From: Zoogloeaceae bacterium
GTDB taxonomy: Bacteria; Pseudomonadota; Gammaproteobacteria; Burkholderiales; Rhodocyclaceae
DNA length: 64,000 nucleotides
Assembly (NCBI GenBank): GCA_024235635.1
Contig: JACKMA010000001.1
Span: forward strand, 868,001-932,000
Direction of reading: 5' to 3'
The notes under the pieces were generated by a model. The model did no database searches, was not told where the DNA came from, and saw only the letters and a list, made by a program, of their open reading frames with translations. This document shows positions 1 through 8,236 of the stretch, in pieces. The translations under genes and the position numbers were made by a program. Numbering within the stretch: the first letter of the stretch is position 1; each line of letters opens with the position of its first letter.

Positions 1-564
1 GCCGACCGGATCCGGCATTTCGTTGCCGGCCATCTGCAGCGCGCTCGGCAGCGCGTGGCCGGCCCGCAGCGACCGGCCGATCAGGTCGAGCGCCTCCGGC
101 AGCAGCCGCTCGAAATTTCGCAGCCGATTCTGCCTGCGATTGACCAGATATAGGGTCGGCAGCACGCCGCACGCCAGTGCGACGAGCGCTGCGATGAACA
201 TCGGCCGCCCACTCAGCAGCGTGCCGAACAGGCCGACGGCCGCGAAGCTCGCCGAGTAGAGAAAGAAATTCGGCAAGGTCCAGTCGGTGCCGCTTTGCAC
301 CAGGAAGCGGTCGAGCGTCGCCAGCCGCGGCAAGGCCGCCATCAGCCGCTCGAGGGCCGGCCCGTTGCTGGTCAGCCGGCGCTTCAGCACCGACATCTCG
401 GCCGAGCCCACCGCGCCGCCGGCCGAAATCATTCGCAAGCGCCGGTCCATCCGGCGCTTTTCGGGTCCCTGTGCCGAGTGCCACCATAGGTAGATGGCCT
501 CGACCGCGCCGAACACCGCCACGAAGAGCAGCAACAGGGCGATCGTGTACAGATTGCCGTCCAT
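1..564 (-). CDS. tadB: TadB-like inner-membrane pilus assembly protein (C-terminus off window)
   Basis: Only the first 188 codons lie in the window; the gene runs off the left edge. The protein starts MDGNLYTIALLLLF, an N-terminal membrane segment, then a soluble linker, two further hydrophobic segments around residues 100-140, and the stretch RSLRAGHALPSALQ, which is typical of the T2SSF domain of Tad platform proteins. TadB forms, with TadC, the inner-membrane platform on which the CpaF ATPase acts. The ATG sits 9 bases after the cpaF stop codon, so it is the next gene of the tad operon; tadC would be expected just outside the window. Confidence 0.9.
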   Translation of the reverse strand, partial: MDGNLYTIALLLLFVAVFGAVEAIYLWWHSAQGPEKRRMDRRLRMISAGGAVGSAEMSVLKRRLTSNGPALERLMAALPRLATLDRFLVQSGTDWTLPNFFLYSASFAAVGLFGTLLSGRPMFIAALVALACGVLPTLYLVNRRQNRLRNFERLLPEALDLIGRSLRAGHALPSALQMAGNEMPDPVG

Positions 565-573
565 GCCGATGCC

Positions 574-1926
574 TCAGGCGAAGCGCCGGGACGGATCGAA
601 GAACTCGTCCGGCAATTGAAGGCCGAAGCTCCTCAGGCGGTCCTGGAACGCAGGGCGAACACCACTGGCGGCGAAATGGCCCTCGACGACGCCATCGCTG
701 CCAAGCCCGGTCTGGCGGAAGCCGAAGATCTCCTGGCTGGTGATAGTCTCCCCCTCCATGCCGGTGATCTCCTGGATCGCGGTGATCCGTCGCTTACCGT
801 CCATCAGGCGGGCGGTCTGCACGATCACCGTAATCGCCGACGCGATCTGCTGGCGCACGGCCTTCGGCGTCAGGCTCATCGCCGCCATGCCGATCATGTT
901 TTCGAGTCGTGACAGGGCGTCACGCGGGGTGTTGGCGTGAATCGTCGCCATCGAGCCCTCGTGGCCGGTGTTCATCGCCTGCAGCATATCGAAGGCCTCG
1001 GCGCCGCGCACCTCGCCGAGGATGATGCGGTCCGGGCGCATGCGCAAGGCGTTGCGCACCAGGACCCGCTGGGTCACCTCGCCCCGGTTTTCGATGTTCG
1101 GCGGCCGGGTCTCGAGGCGTACCACGTGGGGCTGCTGCAGCTGCAGTTCGGCGGCATCCTCGATCGTGATGATGCGTTCGCTGGCCGGGATGCCGGCCGA
1201 CAGGATGTTCAGCAGCGTGGTCTTGCCGCTGCCGGTGCCGCCCGAGATGATCAGGTTGATCTTGGCCTTCGACAGGGCCGCGAGGGTCTGCGCCATCGGC
1301 TCCGTCAACGTCTTGTAGCCGAGCAGGTCGTCCATCTTGAGCGGCACGACCGAAAAGCGGCGGATCGACATGATCGCGCCGTCAACCGCCAGCGGCGGAA
1401 TGATCGCGTTCACCCGAGATCCGTCCGGAAGTCGCGCATCGACCATCGGACTGGATTCGTCCACCCGCCGACCGACCCGCGACACGATCTTGTCGATGAT
1501 CTTCATCAGGTGCGCTTCGTCGCTGAAGCTGACGTCGGTCAGTTCCAGTCGCCCCCGACGCTCGACGTAGATCTGGCGGTAGGTATTGACCAGGATGTCC
1601 GACACGCTGGCGTCGGCCAGCAACGGCTCGAGCGGGCCGAGACCGAGCATTTCCCAGCGGATGTCGCGCACCAGGTTACGTCGTTCCTGGTCATTGAGCG
1701 CCACCTCCTCCTCGATCATCAACTGCTCGACCAGCGCTTTCAGTTCCTCGCCGATCTGATCCTGTCCGAGCTTCTGCAGCCGGCCGAGGTCGACCCGGTC
1801 GAGCAGTGTCTGGTGAATCCGATGCCGCACCTCGATGTAATGACGGCGGCCGTTGGCCGACACCACCTGCGGCGCCAGACGAGACGGCGTTTGCTCGACG
1901 GTTTCGAAACGGGCTCTGATCGACAT
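574..1926 (-). CDS. cpaF: CpaF/TadA pilus assembly ATPase
   Basis: A 450-residue type II/IV secretion ATPase that powers Flp pilus extension and retraction at the inner membrane. The sequence shows an N-terminal helical region, the Walker A motif GGTGSGKTT near residues 229-237, the Asp box ITIEDAAELQL, and the Walker B/His box region with RPDRIILGEVRG and ATIHANTP. Length fits CpaF. The start MSIRARFETVEQ is chosen because an open frame continues far upstream only as antisense noise inside the cpaE gene; the ATG is 17 bases after the cpaE stop. It lies between cpaE and tadB as in other Tad loci. Confidence 0.95.
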   Translation of the reverse strand: MSIRARFETVEQTPSRLAPQVVSANGRRHYIEVRHRIHQTLLDRVDLGRLQKLGQDQIGEELKALVEQLMIEEEVALNDQERRNLVRDIRWEMLGLGPLEPLLADASVSDILVNTYRQIYVERRGRLELTDVSFSDEAHLMKIIDKIVSRVGRRVDESSPMVDARLPDGSRVNAIIPPLAVDGAIMSIRRFSVVPLKMDDLLGYKTLTEPMAQTLAALSKAKINLIISGGTGSGKTTLLNILSAGIPASERIITIEDAAELQLQQPHVVRLETRPPNIENRGEVTQRVLVRNALRMRPDRIILGEVRGAEAFDMLQAMNTGHEGSMATIHANTPRDALSRLENMIGMAAMSLTPKAVRQQIASAITVIVQTARLMDGKRRITAIQEITGMEGETITSQEIFGFRQTGLGSDGVVEGHFAASGVRPAFQDRLRSFGLQLPDEFFDPSRRFA

Positions 1927-1943
1927 GACGGGTTCCTCTGAAG

Positions 1944-3110
1944 CTAGCCGCGGGAGAATAGCCGCGAGAGCAGGCCGCGGGACTGCGTCGATCCGCGGTT
2001 CGAGATGCGGTCGGCGAGTTCCTGCAGGCTGCGGCTGACCGGGCTGCCGGCGTCCAGCGACTGGATCGGCAAGCCCTGGTTGACGGACGCAGTGACGGAC
2101 TTGTAGTGGTTCGGAACGCTGGCGAAGACCTTGTAGTAGAGGTGCTTCTCGGCGTCGTCCGGATTCAGATCGCCAGGCGAGCGCTCGACCCGGTTCAGCA
2201 AGGGACGGACTTTGCCCGGACCGTAGTCGAGCGAGCGATAAACGTCGAACAGGCGCTTGGCATCCCGCAGGAAAGGCAGCGTCAACTGCAGCACCGGGTA
2301 AATCTGGTCGGCGAGATCCAGCGCCTGGATCGTGCAGGTATCGAGCGAGCGCCCGACGTCGAGCAGCACGTAGTCGTAGTGGGCGCGGGCGAAGCGCAGA
2401 AGCGCCTCGACATGGGTCGGTCGAACGTCCATTGACTGGGTCGGATCGTCGGCCGAAGCGAGGATGCTGTAGTTCGGCAGCACCTCGACCTGGGCCGACT
2501 TCAGCAGGGAAAGATCGATGCGCTGGATGTCGCGGGTGACGTCCGGCAGCGTCGCCGCGGGGCGACGGTCCGACAGGTACAGCACGGCATCGCCGAACTG
2601 CAGGTTGAGATCGATCAGCAGCACGTTCTTGTCGGTGCGCTGGGCCAGCACATAGCCCAGGTTGGTCGCGAGGAAGCTCGCGCCGCTGCCACCCTTGCAC
2701 GACATGAAGGCGAGCACCTGGCCGTCGCCCCGCTGCGCGCCACGGCTCTTCTGGTGAATGCGATGGAAGGCCACCTGCAGGTCTTCGCGACTGACCGGCG
2801 CCTTGATCACCTCGCGCACACCGGCCCGCAGGGCACGCAGCAACAGCTCCGGCGACTCCTGATCCACCACCAGGATGGCATTCAGCCTCGGATAGAATCC
2901 CAGCAGGCGCTCGAGGTCGGCGATCGGCGCGCTGCCGCCGTGGCGGCAGTCGAGGATCAGTACGTCCATCTCGTCGCGTACCGGCAGCATCGCCATGCCG
3001 GCCAGGTCGCCCTGATGGCAATAGAGCTCGACCACCAGCTCCAAGCCGGTGGCGAGCTTGCGGAGGTCTTCCAGGTTGCGGCTGTCGCCCGAGATTGCGA
3101 TGACTTTCAA
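1944..3110 (-). CDS. cpaE: CpaE/TadZ pilus localisation ATPase
   Basis: A 388-residue protein with an N-terminal receiver-like domain (about residues 1-115, degenerate: it has LILDCRHGG where a phospho-acceptor would be) and a C-terminal ParA/MinD-type ATPase domain. The nucleotide loop CKGGSGAS (residues 138-145) is the deviant form seen in CpaE/TadZ, with no standard GKT. LLIDLNLQFGDAVLYL and DYVLLDVG are the other MinD-like motifs. In the family this protein places the Tad machine at a cell pole. It is followed 17 bases later by cpaF. Confidence 0.92.
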   Translation of the reverse strand: MKVIAISGDSRNLEDLRKLATGLELVVELYCHQGDLAGMAMLPVRDEMDVLILDCRHGGSAPIADLERLLGFYPRLNAILVVDQESPELLLRALRAGVREVIKAPVSREDLQVAFHRIHQKSRGAQRGDGQVLAFMSCKGGSGASFLATNLGYVLAQRTDKNVLLIDLNLQFGDAVLYLSDRRPAATLPDVTRDIQRIDLSLLKSAQVEVLPNYSILASADDPTQSMDVRPTHVEALLRFARAHYDYVLLDVGRSLDTCTIQALDLADQIYPVLQLTLPFLRDAKRLFDVYRSLDYGPGKVRPLLNRVERSPGDLNPDDAEKHLYYKVFASVPNHYKSVTASVNQGLPIQSLDAGSPVSRSLQELADRISNRGSTQSRGLLSRLFSRG

Positions 3111-3144
3111 GAGGATGCCTGTTGTCGCACGAAATCGAAGTAGG

Positions 3145-3579
3145 TCAGGTGCACAGATCGTTGTCGGTGCTGTCGAGACTCTCGGCCGGCAGTGACGTGG
3201 TGTAGGCCGGAATCTGAAAATCGAGAGGCACGAGGGGAATCACGGCTCGGAACGTGAGGTTCTGAATCGAAACCGTCACGGGATCGCAATCGGTTATGGA
3301 ACAAGTCGCGGCCGGGTAGACGATGCTGATGTTGCCGGCTTCGAGCAGCGGCAGCATCGCCTTCATCTTGGCCTTGACGACGGTGTCGTCGGCCTGGCTG
3401 CAGACCACGGCGATGCGCGCGCCGAGCCGCGTCGCCTCGACCGCGGTGGTATAGACGTAGGCGAGCCGGCCGAGCTCGATGACGCCGATCACGAGCCCCA
3501 TGAACACGATCGAGACCAGCGCGAACTCAGTCGCGGCGGCTCCCCGCTGGCAGCGCTTGTTCAGACGATCGGGCGCCAT
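3145..3579 (-). CDS. TadE/TadF-like pseudopilin (distal)
   Basis: A 144-residue protein with a short basic head, then RGAAATEFALVS and a single hydrophobic helix. The glycine followed by AAATE is the prepilin-peptidase site with Glu at +5, as in Tad minor pilins. The rest is a periplasmic domain with Cys pairs (VVCSQ, TCSITDC) that could be disulfide bonded. Its ATG overlaps the upstream stop codon by one base (TGATG), which points to translational coupling. It could be called TadE or TadF; the two cannot be separated by eye. Confidence 0.85.
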   Translation of the reverse strand: MAPDRLNKRCQRGAAATEFALVSIVFMGLVIGVIELGRLAYVYTTAVEATRLGARIAVVCSQADDTVVKAKMKAMLPLLEAGNISIVYPAATCSITDCDPVTVSIQNLTFRAVIPLVPLDFQIPAYTTSLPAESLDSTDNDLCT

Positions 3580-4082
3580 CAGAAGAGCTGCCTCATCGTC
3601 GCCGCGATCGGATCGTAGGTGATCGTCGTGAGACGGCTGATCCCGGGGAAGATCGGCGTGAATACGTAGCCTTCGATCTTGACCTGAACCAGATTGATCG
3701 AACCGCTGGGAGTCACCACCGGGCCGAAGTTCTCGCCCGAACATGCGGACGAGTCGATACGATCGCAGATCTTGATCATCGCCGAGGTCAGGCCCGGCAC
3801 GATCGGCTTCGGGTTGTCCCCGGGCGAGGCCGTGCCATAAAGGACCCGGCTCTTGGCGACAGCGGTGGGGTATTCGCCGGCGACCGTCGGATCGAAGAAG
3901 GTCAGGAAGCGGGCGCCGTCGCGGGCCGCCTTGGCCAGTTGGTCGTAGACGAACATCGCGCGGGCGAAATCGACCGTCGCTACTGACAGCAGCATCAGTG
4001 GCACCGAGATCAGGGCGAGTTCGACGGCGGCGGCGCCGAATATTCGCTTTCGCAGAGAGGGAATGCGTGCGCTGCGATTCAT
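3579..4082 (-). CDS. TadE-like pseudopilin
   Basis: A 167-residue minor pilin. After the basic leader MNRSARIPSLRKR comes FGAAAVELALIS, a prepilin-peptidase motif with Glu at +5, and one membrane helix. The C-terminal region contains two Cys (ICDRIDSSAC). I chose the ATG at 4082; an upstream extension runs into the tadG gene and lacks any sign of selection. The protein is expected to be processed by TadV and to sit at the pilus base or tip. Confidence 0.85.
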   Translation of the reverse strand: MNRSARIPSLRKRIFGAAAVELALISVPLMLLSVATVDFARAMFVYDQLAKAARDGARFLTFFDPTVAGEYPTAVAKSRVLYGTASPGDNPKPIVPGLTSAMIKICDRIDSSACSGENFGPVVTPSGSINLVQVKIEGYVFTPIFPGISRLTTITYDPIAATMRQLF

Positions 4083-4083
4083 C

Positions 4084-5337
4084 TCACTGCACCAGGGTCG
4101 GCACCTTCGGGCCACCGGCGCCCGGCCCGCCGGGGGCGCCGGACGTGACACAGCCCGAGGAGATGTCGTTGGCCGGGCCGCGATACTCGAGGCCCATGTC
4201 CATGTTCGGGTTGGCCACCGGATTCAGCATCAGGTAGCAGGCCCAGCCCAGGATCGGCTGAGACTCGGTGCCGCCGGAATCCCAGCCCGAACAATCGACC
4301 ACCGGTCCGACCACCAGCCGCCGATCGGCACCAGCTGCATGGACTTCGCTGGTCGTCGCCTGCCAGCCGCCGCCGAGAGCCGGCAGACCGTTCCATGGCG
4401 TGTTGTTGGCCCGCTGGGTCTTGAAATCGTCGAAGGCATTAAACTGCACCGGCCAGTTCACCGGCGTGTAGGCATAGCCACTGTAGTCCGGCACGAAGGC
4501 GCCCGCCGGCGGGCCGGAGGTCTTCATCACGCCCATGCGCCAGTTCCAGACGTCGACCAGCGAGTTGATCGCGCCGGTGCTCGGTTCCAGTTCGATGGTG
4601 TCGGAGAGGTCGCACTGGCCGCTGCCGCCGATCAGCCCGGCCAGGTCCGGGGTGCGTTCGAAGCCCGGGAACTTGACCCACTTGAACTTGCCGGTGAGGT
4701 TTGCTGGCGGATCGAAGCGGCCGAGCAGCCACTCGCCACGCACGTAACCGAAGTCCGGCTCCGAGCTGCCGGCCTTCTTGCAGATCGCCAACGGCAGCGC
4801 GCAGTTTGACACCGAAGGCGCTAGCGTCGCGACCGCTTCCGCCTTGGCCGTACCCGGGGTGGCCGCCTGACCGTCGATCAGATTGACCACCTGCAGCAGC
4901 AGCATCGGAATATTCGCCTCCGCGAGCGTGCAGCGCACGTAGCGCATGTTCAGCGCCGCCCCCGCGTCGGTGGCCGCCGTACGAGACTGGTAACTGCCGT
5001 CGAGCGTGGCGCTGAAGGTGATGTCCTGATCCGCCGTCACCGAGACCGCCCGCGCCTGCATGCCGATCAGGTTGCGTTGCGCCGCCGCGGTGCCGAAATC
5101 CTCCGCGGCCACCAGTTGGTCGGCGTTGGCGCCGGTCAGGGCGCCGGCCGCGGACAATGCGCACGCGTCGGCGGCGTTCTGCAATTCGGTCTTGCTGACG
5201 TAGAGTCGGCCGACATCGAGGCCGAATCCGACGAAGCCGATCAGCAGGGCCGCCAACAGGATGAAGGCGATGGCGACAGCGCCCTGTTGCCGGCGACGCC
5301 TCGCACGTGAAGATGCCGCTCGGATCTGTGCGCGCAT
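4084..5337 (-). CDS. TadG-like pilus assembly protein
   Basis: A 417-residue protein with an N-terminal RRRQQGAVAIAFILL segment and a membrane helix, followed by GLDVGRLYVSKTELQNAADACALSAAGAL, the Tad-Flp-like/TadG N-terminal signature. The large C-terminal part is periplasmic and rich in Gly/Pro. Position +5 after the glycine is Ala rather than Glu, as often in TadG, so it may not be processed like the small pilins. The ATG at 5337 has an AAAGAG ribosome site; an upstream TTG at 5364 is less likely. Confidence 0.82.
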   Translation of the reverse strand: MRAQIRAASSRARRRRQQGAVAIAFILLAALLIGFVGFGLDVGRLYVSKTELQNAADACALSAAGALTGANADQLVAAEDFGTAAAQRNLIGMQARAVSVTADQDITFSATLDGSYQSRTAATDAGAALNMRYVRCTLAEANIPMLLLQVVNLIDGQAATPGTAKAEAVATLAPSVSNCALPLAICKKAGSSEPDFGYVRGEWLLGRFDPPANLTGKFKWVKFPGFERTPDLAGLIGGSGQCDLSDTIELEPSTGAINSLVDVWNWRMGVMKTSGPPAGAFVPDYSGYAYTPVNWPVQFNAFDDFKTQRANNTPWNGLPALGGGWQATTSEVHAAGADRRLVVGPVVDCSGWDSGGTESQPILGWACYLMLNPVANPNMDMGLEYRGPANDISSGCVTSGAPGGPGAGGPKVPTLVQ

Positions 5338-5364
5338 GACGGACTCTTTCGTCGGTCTGGGCAA

Positions 5365-5643
5365 CTAGCGCCCGCCGAAGCCGATGTTGATGACATTGAC
5401 CGGGCGTGGCGGCTTCTCGAACGACTTGTAGTAGCGGTCGACCACGGCACTGGCCGTGCGCGCCTCGAAACCGGTGACGATGCGGTCGCGATTGCGCAGC
5501 GGCGCAGCCGGGTCCGCCGTCTGCTGGGCCTGCAACACCGCCACCGACTCTCCGAACCGGCTGTCGAGCCGGCTGGTGGAAGACGCGCAGGCAGTCAGCA
5601 GGACCGGCACCATGCAGACGAGCAGGCGAGGCAACTTGTTCAT
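5365..5643 (-). CDS. Small Tad-locus lipoprotein
   Basis: A 92-residue protein with a lipoprotein signal peptide ending in the lipobox LLTAC. The mature part is short and ends in a Gly/Arg tail. Its ATG overlaps the cpaC stop codon by one base (TGATG). Small lipoproteins at this place, between the secretin and TadG, occur in proteobacterial Tad loci and may act as a pilotin or a stabiliser for the secretin; that role is inferred from position only. Confidence 0.75.
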   Translation of the reverse strand: MNKLPRLLVCMVPVLLTACASSTSRLDSRFGESVAVLQAQQTADPAAPLRNRDRIVTGFEARTASAVVDRYYKSFEKPPRPVNVINIGFGGR

Positions 5644-7394
5644 CACGGGTTCACCATCGTGTCGAGTTCGAATCCACCGAGGCCGGCATTGCCGCCCCGT
5701 GCCGCATTCGGCGCAGGCTCGGCCGGCGCCTTGTCGTCGTCGATCGGCTCGCCTTCGAGCTTGCCGCGCAGGATCACGTCCGAACGGGTCGGCTCGATGT
5801 ACTTGTCGGTCGGCAGCACATAATCCGGCGGCAGCGGCTTGACCAACCGCGGCGTGATGACGAAGACCAGTTCGCTGCGATCGGTCTGGAAGCTGGTGCT
5901 GCGGAACAGTGCGCCGATGATCGGCAGTTCGCCGAGGACCGGGAAAGCATTGACGTTGCCGACGACGTTGTTCTTCATCAGCCCACCGATCGCGAAACTC
6001 TGGCCGTCGAACAACTGCACCGTGGTCGAGGCTTTGCGGGTCGTGAAGGCGGGCAGCACCGTGGTGCCGCCGGTCACCGTCGAGGCAATCGTGACGCCGG
6101 TATTGGCGAGTTCGGAGACCTCGGGCTTGACTTCGAGGTTGATGCGGCCGTCGGCCAGCACGGTCGGGCGGAACTTGAGACTGACGCCGAACTCCTTCTC
6201 CTCCAGCGTATAGGTGACGAGGGCGCCACCGGCGTTCTGGATCACCGGGATGAAGATCTTGCCGCCGGCCAGGAAGCTGCCTTCCTGCCCGCTGATCGCC
6301 ATCACCGTCGGCTCCGCCAACACCTTGACCAGGCCGTCCTGCTTCTGCGCGTCGATGCCGATCTGCGTCGCGCTCTTGCCCATCGCCAGCGGAATCTGGT
6401 CACGCGAACCGTCGCCGGGAGGCACGCTGAACGCGCCGGTGGTCGCATTGTTCTCGACCTGACCGATGGCGCCAAGGCCGACGGTACCGACACCCGGCAC
6501 CACCTCGGTGCCGCGAATGATCGTGTTGCCGACCACCGACTCGGTATCCACAGTCGCGAGGATGTCGGAGATGCTGCCTCCGACGATGCGCTCGCCGCCG
6601 AGCAGACCGCTCAGGTAGCGGATTGCCGAGCCGTCGCCGAGGGCGAAGGCGCGGGCGAAGTTGATGCCGAACTGGTCGAGCACGGTCTTCGACACTTCCG
6701 CGACCTTGACCTCCAGCATCACCTGCTGCGGCGCGGCGACCGACATCATGTTCACAATCAGGCTGCGGGCGCGCGTGCGCTCTTCGGTACCGCTGACCGA
6801 GATGCTGGTGCCCTGCCCCATGGTCGCGCTGATCGCGTCCAGATTTCGTGCGGTGCGGATGACGTAGGATTCGGCCAGCGAGGCCACCTGCTCGGCCGCC
6901 AGCGCGCTCGAGACCTCGCCGGAGAGCACGATGCTGTCGCCGGTGGTGCCGACGACGACGCCCTTCTCCTCCGGCATCACCGACTGCAGCGTCGCCTGCA
7001 GCGGGCTCGGATCGAGCTGCACGAGCACGTCGACGACCGTGCAATCGCCATTCCTGGCCTGCAGGATCAGGTTGGTGGTACCGACCGCGTTGCCGAACAG
7101 GTACAGCGAAGTCGGCGACACCAGCTTGGCATGGGCGACCTGATCGTTGCCGACGGTCAGTCGCACGACCCGGTTCTCGAGGGCCAGGAACTTGGACTTG
7201 CCGGCCGACAGGGCCAGGGTCTGCGGTGGCGCGACCTGGCCCGGGCAGGCCGGCGCCTGGCTGCGTTCCAGGGCCAGGGCCGAAACAGGCATGGCGAACA
7301 CTACGACCGCTGCCAGCAGCTGACCGATGCCCGAGCGCTGTCGGCACAAGCTGCCTGAACGCACTTCCCGGGCCAATCCTTCACTCAAAAGCAT
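5643..7394 (-). CDS. cpaC: CpaC/RcpA outer-membrane secretin
   Basis: A 583-residue secretin that forms the outer-membrane channel of the Flp pilus. It has a signal peptide (hydrophobic segment to about residue 42), an N-terminal CpaC domain with the typical PPQTLALSAGKSKFLALENRVVRLTVGND, a BON-like region, and a C-terminal secretin domain with VMLEVKVAEVSKTVLDQFGIN, VLAEPTVMAISGQEGSFLAGG split by short gaps, and VLGELPIIGALFRSTSFQ. It overlaps the end of cpaB by 10 bases and is coupled to the following lipoprotein gene. Confidence 0.95.
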   Translation of the reverse strand: MLLSEGLAREVRSGSLCRQRSGIGQLLAAVVVFAMPVSALALERSQAPACPGQVAPPQTLALSAGKSKFLALENRVVRLTVGNDQVAHAKLVSPTSLYLFGNAVGTTNLILQARNGDCTVVDVLVQLDPSPLQATLQSVMPEEKGVVVGTTGDSIVLSGEVSSALAAEQVASLAESYVIRTARNLDAISATMGQGTSISVSGTEERTRARSLIVNMMSVAAPQQVMLEVKVAEVSKTVLDQFGINFARAFALGDGSAIRYLSGLLGGERIVGGSISDILATVDTESVVGNTIIRGTEVVPGVGTVGLGAIGQVENNATTGAFSVPPGDGSRDQIPLAMGKSATQIGIDAQKQDGLVKVLAEPTVMAISGQEGSFLAGGKIFIPVIQNAGGALVTYTLEEKEFGVSLKFRPTVLADGRINLEVKPEVSELANTGVTIASTVTGGTTVLPAFTTRKASTTVQLFDGQSFAIGGLMKNNVVGNVNAFPVLGELPIIGALFRSTSFQTDRSELVFVITPRLVKPLPPDYVLPTDKYIEPTRSDVILRGKLEGEPIDDDKAPAEPAPNAARGGNAGLGGFELDTMVNP

Positions 7395-8218
7395 TGCTCA
7401 CTCCTGCTGCGGCCGTTGAACACTTCCACACACTCTTTCGCCGGCGGTGCCACGACCACGCGGCGCACGACATGGCGCACCTTGACCACCGGCTTCGGCG
7501 CCGCCGCCACGGGCTGCTCGAGCCCCAGCAACACGTCCTTGGTGATGCCCTGGGTGGCCACCGGCGCGGTATCGATCTGGTTGCGCAGGACCAGCGAGAG
7601 CTGGCCGACACTGCGGGCGAGATCGAGCGCCTCGGCCTGTTCCGGCGTGACCTCCAGCGTCACCGCCTTGACCACCTTGGGCTTGGTGTCGTCGCGCCCG
7701 GCCTCCTCGCCGACCGCCAGCACCAGGATCTTCTCGAGCACGATCTTCGAGATGTTCTGCTTGTCCTTGTCCTTGCTCTCGTCCTTGGTGCTGACGATGA
7801 CGTCCACATAGTTGCCGGGCAGCGCGAAGCCGGCGACACCAACGACATCATTGACCCGCACGGTGATCGCGCGCTTGCCTTCGGCGATCACCGCCGACAG
7901 GCCACCACGGGTACCCTTGGGCGCAAGCTTGGCTTCGAGCACCGGCTCGTTCTGCAACAGGTTGATCCGGGTGACGCGATCGGTGAGTTGGTCCGGGTCG
8001 GAGAACGCCCCATCGGGCACCGAGCCACTCGGCCAATCGACCATGCGGAAATGCTCGGCAGTGATCTGCTGGCCGAGGTCGAGATCGACCGATGCGACGG
8101 CGACCTTGCGGGTCGCCATCGCAGTCTGCTCGTTGAGCCAGCGGGCGGCGAATACGATCGCCATGACGCCAGCCAGCAGCGAGACGAGAATCATCATCAG
8201 GGCACGGGTGCTACGCAT
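7385..8218 (-). CDS. cpaB: CpaB/RcpC pilus assembly protein
   Basis: A 277-residue periplasmic protein anchored by an N-terminal membrane helix (about residues 7-27). It contains a SAF domain (VAVASVDLDLGQQITAEHFRMVDWP) followed by the RcpC/CpaB domain with ITVRVNDVVGVAGFALPGNYVDVI. CpaB associates with the secretin. The C-terminal tail is Lys/Arg/Val-rich and ends in a two-cysteine segment. It begins 18 bases after the AAA ATPase gene. Confidence 0.93.
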   Translation of the reverse strand: MRSTRALMMILVSLLAGVMAIVFAARWLNEQTAMATRKVAVASVDLDLGQQITAEHFRMVDWPSGSVPDGAFSDPDQLTDRVTRINLLQNEPVLEAKLAPKGTRGGLSAVIAEGKRAITVRVNDVVGVAGFALPGNYVDVIVSTKDESKDKDKQNISKIVLEKILVLAVGEEAGRDDTKPKVVKAVTLEVTPEQAEALDLARSVGQLSLVLRNQIDTAPVATQGITKDVLLGLEQPVAAAPKPVVKVRHVVRRVVVAPPAKECVEVFNGRSRSEQCF

Positions 8219-8236
8219 CGATTAGCCTCGGTGAAA

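Noticed and set aside
574..3021. Extended frame that would give an 815-residue CpaF
   Set aside because: Residues before MSIRARFETVEQ are antisense-like Arg/Pro/Gly text that overlaps cpaE in another frame; CpaF has normal length from 1926.
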